DNA from: Scilla litardierei
Lineage: Eukaryota > Streptophyta > Magnoliopsida > Asparagales > Asparagaceae
NCBI GenBank assembly: GCA_030789695.1
Contig: JAULAV010002390.1
Location: 310,001 to 374,000, forward strand
Length of the DNA: 64,000 nt
Direction of reading: 5' to 3'
The position numbers and the translations under genes are program-made. Shown here piece after piece: positions 55,637-64,000 of this stretch. Each line of letters begins with the position of its first letter. The first letter of the stretch is position 1. The notes under the pieces were generated by a model. It was not told the origin of the DNA and made no database searches. It saw only the letters and a list, made by a program, of their open reading frames with translations.

Positions 55637-58600
55637 TCATCCATTATCTAGGATTTCCCAATTATCATAAGCAGTTTCAGCCTCCTCTTCCACATCACCT
55701 ATATTCCGAAGCACAATGCGCACGTCTTCCGCCATCTCATCAAAGATCATAGTTTTGGGCTTTCTTTTATTGTCAAAGACTCGCCTGTTGCGCTCACGCC
55801 ATAGATGCCAGACCATCGCTGCAAGGACCGTCTTCCCAAGGCGCCCGAGAGCTCCTTTTTTCCCAAAGTGAGTCAAGAATAGGCAGCCAATATCTTTAAC
55901 AGCAAGAACATCCGGCAGTGGGACATTTAATTTCAAAAGTGCACGGTGCAGCACATAACTAGAGTAGGGGCAATTAAATAGGACATGGTCTATAGTTTCT
56001 GGGACGTTCTCCATGCATAGCTCGCAGGAAGTGTTAGTTAGAGAGCACCAAGCCTGCATCCGGACCTTTGATTGGAGTTTGTTCTGTAGAGCTCGCAACA
56101 GGGTAATAGAATATTTTGGGATAAAATCCCTGAACCATACAAGTTTATGAAATGCGAAAGTACCGGATTTCATTCGAACCGCATCCCAAGCTTCCTTAAG
56201 CTTGAAGGACGTTCCATTTTTCCACTCCCATGAGTCAATTGCCGAGGAAAGAGAATGTTGCCGTAACATGGGCTGTAGAGTTCTTAAAGCCATATCATCA
56301 ATCCATGCAGATCCATTCCAGTACTCAGATACTAGCTTGCCGGTAGCACCATCTGGAATACTAGAAATATTTTTCAGGGGTCCACACGGCAACCAGTTAT
56401 CATGCCAAAACAGGGTATCTCTCCCATCCCCCACTTTCCTTTTGATAACACTCTGTGATAGGCGCCTGCAATGGAGAAGAAACTTCCAAGTTCCAGATTG
56501 AGTGGCAGAACTATCCGTAACATAGAATCGAGAGCAATCCTTATATTTCCTACGCATGAAGTCTCCCCAGAGCCCCTTAGACTTTAGTAGCCTCCAGGTA
56601 AGTTTGATTCCAGCTGCCATATTCAAATCTGACAGTAATCTTAAACCCACCCCTCCTTCCTCCTTAGGCCTGCAGGAGTCACTCCATGACCATGCCTTAG
56701 AATTACCCCAAATGAATTTTCTGCACATAGATGTTAGAGTTCGAAGCACAGAAGTGGGGACTCTATACACATGTAGCCAAAAATTTATCATGCCATAAAT
56801 GACTGTTCTCACCAGTTCGATGCGGCCAGCTAAGGACAAAGCTGTGGAAGTCCAACCACTCAGTCGCCTCCGGCATCTATCAATAAGGCGATTATACATC
56901 TGCGGTTTGGGATACTTGGAGGACAAAGGGAGCCCCAAGTATGAGGTAATGGTATTAGCAAGCTTAGCTCCCAAACAGTCAGCCAAGTTACCCGGGTTCC
57001 TCACACCCTTGCTAAACATAGCTATGCTCTTGTCCCAGTTGATATCAAGACCTGTAAAATTTCGAAAATCCTCAAGTAGAATTTTTAGACCGTTGAAAGT
57101 ATATCCGTTAGCCCGGCAAAAAACCAACAGATCATCAGCAAATAGTAGGTGCGATATTGCTCCTTCCCTTCTCATGGGTTGGATACAACCTCTAGCAAGT
57201 TCCTTGGAAAGAAGGAGGGTGAAGCATTCCATAATGATAACAAATAAATAAGGAGAGAGGGGGTCACCTTGCCGCAGACCTCTATTACCCCCAAAGAAGC
57301 CCACAGGAGAGCCATTTACCAAGACAGAGTATGAGGGAGTAGAGATACATTCCTTTATCCAACATATGAACTTCCTTCCAAATCCCATCTGGTGAAGAAT
57401 GAAATACACAAACTCCCTGTTCACGCTATCAAAGGCCTTTTTGAGATCAAGTTTCAAACAAGCTCTGGATCCCATAGGATTGCTGAAATCTCTTATTTGT
57501 TCATGAGCAAGCAGGGCACAATCCGAAATCAATCTACCCTGAAGGAACGCAGCTTGATTGGGAGACACAAGATCATGAATGAAACTTTTGAGTCTGTTAC
57601 AAATAATTTTGCTGATAATTTTATATAGGACATTACAGCAAGCAATCGGCCTGTAATCTCCCATAGAAGTAGCATTAGAACCTTTCGGAACCAAAGTCAA
57701 AAAAGTGTGATTGACCTGCTTCAATAAGGAACCAGTCCTAAAAAAAGATTGAATTGCCCCAACTACCTCCGGACCCATGAGGTTCCAATTTTGTTGAAAG
57801 AAGAAGCCATTAAACCCATCAGGACCTGGTGCTTTGGAGGCCCCAATCTGGAAGACCGCATCTTTTACCTCCACTGCAGACACACTCCTCTCCAGCCACA
57901 AGGCAGTCTCTTGTTTTATCTTCCGTTTAGGGATGAGGTTAGGGAAGACATGCCAGTAGGTACTCTGGTTATACAAGCTTTCATAGTATTTAACAGCTTC
58001 ATTTTTAAAATCCTCCCATGTTTTGCTCTGCACTCCATGACCATCAACAAGATGACAGAGATTATTTCGGCCCTGCCTAGACTTCATAGCATTGTAGAAG
58101 AATTTTGTATTTTTGTCTCCCAATTCTAGCCAATCCTGCCTACTCCTTTGTCGATACATCTCCTCTTCCAATCCCAGTTTGTTTGCCAGATCATTAGCCA
58201 ATTTTCTTTCAGTTTCCTGAAGCTTTAGGGAAGAGTGAATAGCATTCATATTTCTCACGCCTTCAAGTTGGATTCGACATTGAGTAATATTGTTATTAAC
58301 CTGCTGCTCCTTAGCCCAGATTTTGAGATTCATTTTAATACTCCGAAGCTTGCTAATTAGACGGAACATACGGGTCCCACAAATGCTCTGCCCCCAACTA
58401 GATTCCACCACATCATAATAGCCAGGTAAACTTATCCAATGATTGTAAAATTTGAAGGGTTTGGGACCAGAAAGTACCTGAGAATGCAACTTGATAAGCA
58501 TTGGGGAGTGATCACTGGTGTGAGGATCCAGGAAGCTGTAGAAAGAGTCAGGAAGTAAGTTAAGCCACTCATCATTACATAACACCCTGTCCAACTGGTC

Positions 58601-59185
58601 AGCAATACGTCGCAGCCCAACACGTTTATTACACCAACTCATCCTATTCCCGGTACTTTTGAGATTTTGAAGGCGACAGACAGATAGGCAATTGTTAAAA
58701 TCACAGAGTTTATTTGGGTCCACCCTACGACCTCCAACTTTATCTTTAGAGTAAAGAATAGAGTTAAAGTCCCCTCCTACGATCCAAGCCCCTTTCCCTA
58801 GGCTTGCCGCATCCACCTTAAGCTGATCCCATAACAATTTCCTTTCAACTGAACTGTTGCTTCCATATACTGCTGTAAATACAAACATCAGCCCCCCCAA
58901 ATTGATACACTTAACAGAGATATGCTGCATTGAATCAGAGATAACATTCAATTGCCATACAGCTGGATCATAGCCTATAAGAATCCGGCCACCATCATGC
59001 CGGTGAAAATTATGAAGATATTTCCATTGCTTCGGAAAGCAAGATTTGGAACTGATACTTGCAGTACTTAGTTTAGTTTCTAAAAGCACTAAAATACTAG
59101 GATCAAGATTCTTAATCCTATCGCGAAGATCCCTTCGCCTCACAGAGTTGTTTAAACCCCTTGTATTCCAAACTAACATTGACAT
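55637..59185 (-). CDS. LINE ORF2: AP endonuclease, reverse transcriptase, zf-RVT
   Basis: A 1182-residue uninterrupted frame is full length for a plant L1 ORF2. The endonuclease (about residues 1-235) has WNTRGLN, LLETKLS, VGGDFNSI and TSDHSPM, including the catalytic Glu, Asp-Asn and His. RT (about 480-760) has YRPIACCNVLYKIISKII, LKLDLKKAFDSVN, GLRQGDPLSPYLFVI and the catalytic FADDL. The C-terminal zf-RVT domain has CELCMENVPETIDHVLFNCPYS. The protein nicks target DNA and primes cDNA synthesis in the nucleus. ATG follows closely after ORF1. It is the most intact protein gene in the window. Confidence 0.95.
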   Translation of the reverse strand: MSMLVWNTRGLNNSVRRRDLRDRIKNLDPSILVLLETKLSTASISSKSCFPKQWKYLHNFHRHDGGRILIGYDPAVWQLNVISDSMQHISVKCINLGGLMFVFTAVYGSNSSVERKLLWDQLKVDAASLGKGAWIVGGDFNSILYSKDKVGGRRVDPNKLCDFNNCLSVCRLQNLKSTGNRMSWCNKRVGLRRIADQLDRVLCNDEWLNLLPDSFYSFLDPHTSDHSPMLIKLHSQVLSGPKPFKFYNHWISLPGYYDVVESSWGQSICGTRMFRLISKLRSIKMNLKIWAKEQQVNNNITQCRIQLEGVRNMNAIHSSLKLQETERKLANDLANKLGLEEEMYRQRSRQDWLELGDKNTKFFYNAMKSRQGRNNLCHLVDGHGVQSKTWEDFKNEAVKYYESLYNQSTYWHVFPNLIPKRKIKQETALWLERSVSAVEVKDAVFQIGASKAPGPDGFNGFFFQQNWNLMGPEVVGAIQSFFRTGSLLKQVNHTFLTLVPKGSNATSMGDYRPIACCNVLYKIISKIICNRLKSFIHDLVSPNQAAFLQGRLISDCALLAHEQIRDFSNPMGSRACLKLDLKKAFDSVNREFVYFILHQMGFGRKFICWIKECISTPSYSVLVNGSPVGFFGGNRGLRQGDPLSPYLFVIIMECFTLLLSKELARGCIQPMRREGAISHLLFADDLLVFCRANGYTFNGLKILLEDFRNFTGLDINWDKSIAMFSKGVRNPGNLADCLGAKLANTITSYLGLPLSSKYPKPQMYNRLIDRCRRRLSGWTSTALSLAGRIELVRTVIYGMINFWLHVYRVPTSVLRTLTSMCRKFIWGNSKAWSWSDSCRPKEEGGVGLRLLSDLNMAAGIKLTWRLLKSKGLWGDFMRRKYKDCSRFYVTDSSATQSGTWKFLLHCRRLSQSVIKRKVGDGRDTLFWHDNWLPCGPLKNISSIPDGATGKLVSEYWNGSAWIDDMALRTLQPMLRQHSLSSAIDSWEWKNGTSFKLKEAWDAVRMKSGTFAFHKLVWFRDFIPKYSITLLRALQNKLQSKVRMQAWCSLTNTSCELCMENVPETIDHVLFNCPYSSYVLHRALLKLNVPLPDVLAVKDIGCLFLTHFGKKGALGRLGKTVLAAMVWHLWRERNRRVFDNKRKPKTMIFDEMAEDVRIVLRNIGDVEEEAETAYDNWEILDNG

Positions 59186-59220
59186 ATGATGATAGGAACA
59201 GAACTGGAGATATACCTCTC

Positions 59221-59464
59221 CTACGATAGTCTGGCACTTCTACGGGTGGCAGCACCGGAGCTAGCAACTGCAGTTTTTCGCTGCTTAGGGGTTCTTCCAG
59301 CGCTCAGTAAATCTCTAAGCTCCAATGACCATTCCGGGTTGTCATATACTGGATCATTCGGGAGAGATAAAGCTGATTCTCCATCGCTGGTATGTGTGTC
59401 CAGCATCAAATTAGCCCGAACCAAATCAACAGAAGCGTCCGGAATCAAGTCAACAGAAGCAGTC

Positions 59465-59496
<32 letters not shown>

Positions 59497-60791
59497 ACCG
59501 GGAGAGGGGGATCGGAGCTGGCCAAAGCATCCGGAACCATACAGTGCGTAGCCAGCACAGGTATATTTTTACGGCGCAAATTATGAATGAACTTTAAGGA
59601 GTTTAATAGACTAAGGAGATTGTAGTGCACCCCTTCACAGCCTTCCCGCGGACCCGCCTGGAGCACATCTGAAGGAGCCTCTGGATTAGAAGAATTTCCT
59701 GCGGATTGAGCTCGGGTTTGGTTTACCAAGGAAGAAGCAGCTTCCGCTGAAACGGCCACCAGAGGAGCCATTTGGGGAGATTCAGACTGTTTTGCAGGAA
59801 CCGTAGAAGAAGTACTTGCTGAAGTAATGTTTGCCATAGGGGGAAGGCAAGAAGCATCCTCCACAGATTGATGAGAAATAACCTTCTCTTTCCCCTTATC
59901 TTTGAATGGACATTGTAAGATTGCGTGGCCGAAACAAAGGCATCTCTTACAGCGTGGGGGTTCAGACTCAAAGACAGTGGCAATAGGCAAAATCGTGCCA
60001 TCATCGAGTTCAACTTCGACCTGTTTAGGCAAATCATTATAGGCATCAATATCGATCAGGCAACGAGCATAGGTAATTCGCTCCAAACGCGCAGTTGCGC
60101 GGTCAAGACATAAATGCTTTCCCACCACTGAAGCCAGGATGTTAAGGACATCCATGTTCCACATGTTAACAGGGACTCCATGGAATTGAACCCAGATTGG
60201 GACAGAAGTGAGGATGTCTCGGTCATGTCGAAGCGAAGGGGACCATTGCTTGAGCACAACTAAACGCCCATCGAAAAGCCAGGGCCCGCCATGGAGAATC
60301 CTCTCGCAATCCTCTCCTGCCTCAAAGCGGAAGTAGTAAAAGCCATTCTCCTTGCTATACAATTGTACTTTTTTCCTGGGTTTCCAAAGTCTCTCCAACC
60401 AAGCTTGCATCTGGCTAAACAAGGGGGCATCTCCTACGACGTATCCAACCAAAGTTGATTTCCAGAACTCAGAGCCCTTCGCCAAAAGCATGTCAGGCAC
60501 AGCAGCGACGCATCTGCCATCTTCACGAACCTTGGGGGGGACAAAAGTCATGCCCACGCCATCACCATATGATCTCTTAGCACACACGTCCGACCAACTG
60601 CGCTTAGGCCCAGGCTGATTAAATGGCAGGTTCCGTTTGGGAAATTCATCAAACACCTTAGCTCCATGATTCCCATCACCACCACTCAGGCGGAACCCCT
60701 TGAGTTGCTTCTCAGACCTCGCTCCACTACGCCATCGCCTAGACTGAATACCTGATGGAGGACCCCTCGGAGGTACAAACAAGCAAACCAA
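59221..60791 (-). CDS. LINE ORF1: DUF4283 and CCHC protein, frame broken at a homopolymer
   Basis: The open frame 60791-59445 has the DUF4283 fold (WKSTLVGYVVGDAPLFSQMQAWLERLW..VQLYSKENGFYYFRFEAGEDCERILHGGPWLFDGRLVVLKQWSP; about residues 110-200), the LTSVPIWVQFHGVPVNMW motif, and zinc knuckle CKRCLCFGHAILQC. It is expected to bind LINE RNA. At 59465-59492 a 28-base G run (proline codons on the minus strand) shifts the frame. The natural-looking C-terminus continues in another frame to 59221 (SVDLVRANLMLDTHTSDGESALSLPNDPVYDNPEW..), close to ORF2. Confidence 0.82.
59465..59492 (+). repeat. 28-base poly-G run inside LINE ORF1
   Basis: An uninterrupted G run (C on the coding strand) within the ORF1 C-terminal region. 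Its length sets the reading frame and is prone to replication and sequencing error. Confidence 0.9.
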
Positions 60792-60858
60792 AAAAATACA
60801 TATCCATACTCAAACCCTAACAAAAAGAAGTCCTAGGGTGAGTAGAGGCAGAGCTGCA

Positions 60859-61551
60859 TCAATCAATCTGAATGATAGAGGTGTCCAAAGAGCGGGCAGA
60901 GCGATGGAACACAAGTCTAGAAGAGCGATGAGAAGGACACACACGATCCTTCCGCTTTGATGATGAAGCACCAACAGCAACAGGGATGTCCACATGATCA
61001 TGCACTGACGACTGACCAACGAGAGCAGTAACAGGCACTGAGAGCAGAACATCAGTATATGAAGGCTGGGTGACCTCAGTAGGAGGTTCCTGAGTATCAA
61101 CAGGAGGATGAGGAACAAGAGTATGTGGAAGATCCTCGGAAGGAGGGAACAGAGCCTGGAGAGCGGCCAGAATCAAAAAGCCGTGATACTGAAACGACTT
61201 ATAGTTCAGCTCTAGAAGGATCAGAATCTTCTGATCCATATCCGAAACTTTCGTTTCAAGCAAAGAAACTCGCTCATTCAACTAAACAAGGAGAGGGTCA
61301 TCCGATGGAGCTGAAAGAGAAGGAGAGGATGGCTTGGCAACACGCGGAGGAGAGGGTTCAACCTCAGAAGCTGAAGGAAGAGGATCAGCGACTGAAGTCC
61401 CCAGAAACTCACTAGAGGACGACAAGGACTGAGGACTCTGAGAGCAGGGTGAGGAAGGAAAACCTTGTTTCCTCAACGGGTTGAACCAAGATGTAGCAGT
61501 TTTTGGGGGGCCATGATTACAGATCGACAGAAAAACTTGAGAATAGGGCAC
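60859..61551 (-). pseudogene. LINE N-terminal frame with coiled coil, one stop
   Basis: Two frames in the same phase are separated by one stop at about 61279-61281. The first (61551-61282) contains KTATSWFNPLRKQGF and a Ser/Pro-rich region. The second starts NERVSLLETKVSDMDQKILILLELN, a short coiled coil, then a Pro/Thr-rich linker ending SSKRKDRVCPSHRSSR. It directly precedes ORF1 and may be its original N-terminal part. The family is not recognised. Confidence 0.5.
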
Positions 61552-61842
61552 GATCGAACGGAAAAGGAGAGAGATATACCAAATCCGCGACGATCAATGG
61601 GGAAGGAGAGGCCCAAACTCTCAATCGAGTGATCGGGGAGAGAGATCAACAGGTATGATCTTTGAATCAACGAGAAATACGAAGAAACGGTTGGAGTTCA
61701 AAGGAAGAAGATGCGGGAAGTCGAACGGATGAAAGAGAAATAATCGACGGACTCGTGAATATATGAAGGGTTCAAATGAATCTGGGCCGTTGGATTGTCT
61801 GATCGATGGCTCAGTTCGAGTTAATGAATCATCACTGAAGTT

Positions 61843-62162
61843 GACAGTCGACTGATGTGAAATCGTCAGTCGACTGGCCGAAAATATAGAGATTGGCTTG
61901 GATAGATAGACAGTCGCATGTTAAGTAACTTACAGCCGCCTGTCGGAAAGACAGTCGACTGGAAATTACGCAACAGTTGTTTGGCAGAGGGTCAAAAAAT
62001 ATGTTGAAGAAACAGAGACATCTCAATATTAGGACATGCGCCTGATGAACAACTTGCAGTTGCCTGTCGGAGAGATAGTCGATTGGAAAAGGTTTACCAG
62101 TCGCTTGTACGAAAAATTTAGACAATAATTAAGAAAAATAGAGTTGGGAAGGCGACTGTCAA
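61843..62162. repeat. CAGTCGACTG-type palindrome array next to the LINE 5' end
   Basis: About ten sites: perfect CAGTCGACTG at 61845, 61867, 61952; variants CAGCCGCCTG (61932), ATGCGCCTG (62036), CAGTTGCCTG (62058), AGTCGATTG (62079), CAGTCGCTTG (62099), AGGCGACTG (62151). It is related to the SIRE LTR arrays (shared CAGTCGACTGGCCG word) but the flanks differ, so it is probably a fragment of a diverged SIRE-type LTR. Confidence 0.65.
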
Positions 62163-62168
62163 AGGAAT

Positions 62169-64000
62169 TGTTTGATCTAGATCTAAGCCTAGAGAGGGGG
62201 GGTGAATAGGCTTATAAAAAATTATCGTGCAACCCACGAGAAATCATACGCAGTTAATAATCACAAGAAGATTAAATATGAAGCAATCACAGAACACACA
62301 CAAATATACCCTGTTTCGGTCGTCCCAAAACCTACTACAGCCCCCCAAGCAAATACTAGCATTAATATGTTCCTTTTGTACAACTACAATGGGTCTTGAG
62401 CTCCCTGCCCACCACCTAGAACTTACCACACTCCCCGAGTGCAGAACACTATCAACCTAGTAAATGCTCTATCTTGACAAGTCCCACTTGTCAAGACCCT
62501 CTTGTTTAGTCCCAGACTAAACAAGTCCCAAAAGAACACAAAAGTGGCAAGGTTTCCCCTACAGAGATTGTTACTACTACACACAAATAATAGTAAAAGA
62601 GTTTAGAGAATCTCAGTGTGTAGGCATAGCCGTCTTTGTCAATCGACACGGGCCAGCTCTCGTCTGGCAAGGTGTAGTCGTCTCACTCACGGTCTGGATC
62701 AGAAGACATAGTCCTCCAAATATCGAGGCACACATCTACTTCAAACTGGTCTGTATGTATAGCAGTTCTGGGTTCCTTGAGATTTGCTGAAGGTTGTGGA
62801 CAAAAAAATTTCTCCCTGGCTTTGTCCTCTTCTCAATAGGTTGCTTGCTTGCTTGGAATAGCTACCTTTTGATTCCCTATTATCTGCAACTTGAGAACTT
62901 TGAAAGCTCAATTCTCAAAGCACATGGCCTCTCCTTTGCATTGGTATCTGCAACAAAAACTTAAAGTAAGTCAAAGAATTATGGCAGGTTGAATAAAGAG
63001 TATGTAGCTTCCTGTTTCTTCATGGCACTAGGCCTCCCTCCTTTTTGTTTTTTTTGCTCTTGCTTTGCTGACTTGCGGCAGGGTGTATGTGACAGAATTC
63101 TTCACGGCTGCTCCTTCTTGATGGCTCGCTATAGCAATTGTGCGCAAGAAGAGGAACTCTGGCAATGAAGATGAACGGCAGCACGTCGATGAAGATGGTT
63201 GTGGCAACTGGGCTTGAGAAGCTTCAATCGGCAGCAAGATGTTTCTGAACGTTAGCTGGGAGATGAGAAGGTATTACAGCAGCAATGTCTCTTGCCGGTG
63301 GCTTACAGGTTAAGATATCGACAACAATGAAGACTTGCCAGTGGCTTGTAGATGTCGCATCTTACGGATGATGTCGAGCCCTTATGCGATGATGTTGTGG
63401 CCTTCGTGTTACCACCGACTGTTTGACAAGATCACGACTGCAGATCGAGCCGAAGGCTTTTGAATGAGGAACTCCGTGTTTTGATGGGGATGCTTGCTGA
63501 TTAATATTTGGAAGTGATGATGATGGCTTGGCGAATCAGAGTTGCAGCAAGTAAGGGCTTTAAACTTGCGAGAATTGTTATGGCCAGGTGGATGTGGGGC
63601 TTGATGGAATTAGCAGCAAGAGGAAATTGTTTCTTGTGCCTTGAGAAGTTCTTGCGGCAGGGATAGACTTTGCTTCGGAAGATGATAGCTTGGATGATGA
63701 TGGATGCTGTAGTGAGTTTAAACTTTCTTTGCTACGAGATTTGCGGTAGTAGAGTTTTGGTCTTGAAGGGTTGCAAGCCGCAAGGGAGGAAGACATAGCT
63801 TTAGCAATATGATGGACTTTTCAAATAGCTTGCGGCAAGATGTAATTTTCCTTAAGCGCTTGTCTGGGAGTATTGGTTGCCGCAAGGAGAAGTTTTTCTT
63901 GGAGCTCTTTTTGTATGCCGCACACTTTTTGTTTTTGATTGCCGCAAAGCTTGGCTTCTCTTGGGATGACTGCATTTATAGAGGAAGGCCAAGGTTTTAG
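62169..64000 (-). repeat. SIRE-like LTR running off the right edge, with TTGCGGCAA words
   Basis: The plus-strand start TGTTTGATCTAG...CCTAGAGAGGGGGGGTGAATAGG mirrors the CTAGAAGGGATGGTTGAATAG start of the SIRE LTRs. The left flank is foreign sequence without a PBS, so this is a 3' or solo LTR in minus orientation. TTGCGGCAA/TTGCCGCAA words recur at 63073-63950, and a minus-strand TATA (CTATAAATG) lies near 63972-63980. No credible ORF. Confidence 0.5.

Larger units (their letters stand above)
55431..61840 (-). mobile_element. L1-type LINE with open ORF2
   Basis: On the minus strand the order is 5' region, an N-terminal frame, ORF1 with DUF4283 and zinc knuckle, ORF2 with endonuclease and RT, a short 3' region, then the AT run. 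No LTR, PBS or integrase. The boundaries are approximate: no clear target duplication was found, and the 5' end is placed where the palindrome array begins. Confidence 0.85.

Noticed and set aside
56202..58129. Several plus-strand ORFs of 78-150 codons opposite LINE ORF2
   Set aside because: They are antisense shadows of a well-supported 1182-residue frame with endonuclease and RT motifs.

Overview
This window is repeat-dominated, non-genic DNA from a flowering-plant nuclear genome. The basis is the plant lineages of transposable element it carries (SIRE-type and other Ty1/copia, chromovirus and Tat/Athila Ty3/gypsy, a plant L1 LINE with DUF4283-type ORF1, a hAT-like MITE), LTRs of 0.5 to about 3.8 kb, and nested insertions with 5-bp target-site duplications (TSDs). 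I found no convincing host gene, tRNA, rRNA or CRISPR array. The species cannot be assigned from the sequence.

Layout. (1) 1-15510: a decayed copia element (Copia-1). Its gag-pol runs on the minus strand at 1-3344. A head-to-head copy of its 3' half (4076-5840) and LTR (5841-6057 plus 15122-15510) follow on the plus strand. A complete, recent, non-coding LTR element (LARD1, 6058-15116, TSD GCATA) sits inside that LTR. (2) 15511-16561: a gypsy LTR fragment. (3) 16562-23189: a SIRE-type copia element on the minus strand, cut off inside its reverse transcriptase, with its 5' LTR at 21357-23189. (4) 23190-24279: a MITE fragment and unassigned sequence with a 139-bp tandem duplication. (5) 24280-52590: a chromovirus-like gypsy element (LTR, PBS, gag, protease; its gag-protease block is tandemly duplicated) split by LARD2 (24938-43781, TSD TATCA). 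LARD2 carries a gag-protease-only gypsy element of TR-GAG/Athila type (27145-35471, TSD CTCGG) in its 5' LTR and a Tat/Athila LTR remnant (40124-42295) in its 3' LTR. The second chromovirus gag copy is split by a solo LTR (46015-51779) that itself contains another solo LTR (47826-51622). (6) 52591-64000: a copia LTR fragment, a second SIRE-type 3' LTR with downstream sequence, a LINE with a full-length open ORF2, a palindrome array, and a further SIRE-like LTR running off the window.

Most unusual signal. At least four unrelated LTR families each carry an irregular array of short dyad-symmetric words, each with its own consensus. They are CAGTCGACTG (SIRE LTRs), TCAACCGATCGGTTGA (TR-GAG), ACTCGGCCGAGT (Tat/Athila LTR) and GCCTGGGC..GCCCAGGC (LARD LTRs). 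A TTGCGGCAA array at the right edge and a TTGGTCGACCAA pair in the Copia-1 leader look similar. In the four main families the array lies upstream of a TATA box in the direction of transcription. The TR-GAG element repeats the same array-plus-TATA module internally, in front of a second reading frame. This looks like convergent promoter architecture. The LARD family also has hairpins conserved between its copies and no large ORF, suggesting a cis-acting RNA mobilised by another element's proteins. Family, motif and boundary calls rest on reading the sequence by eye; no database search was possible.
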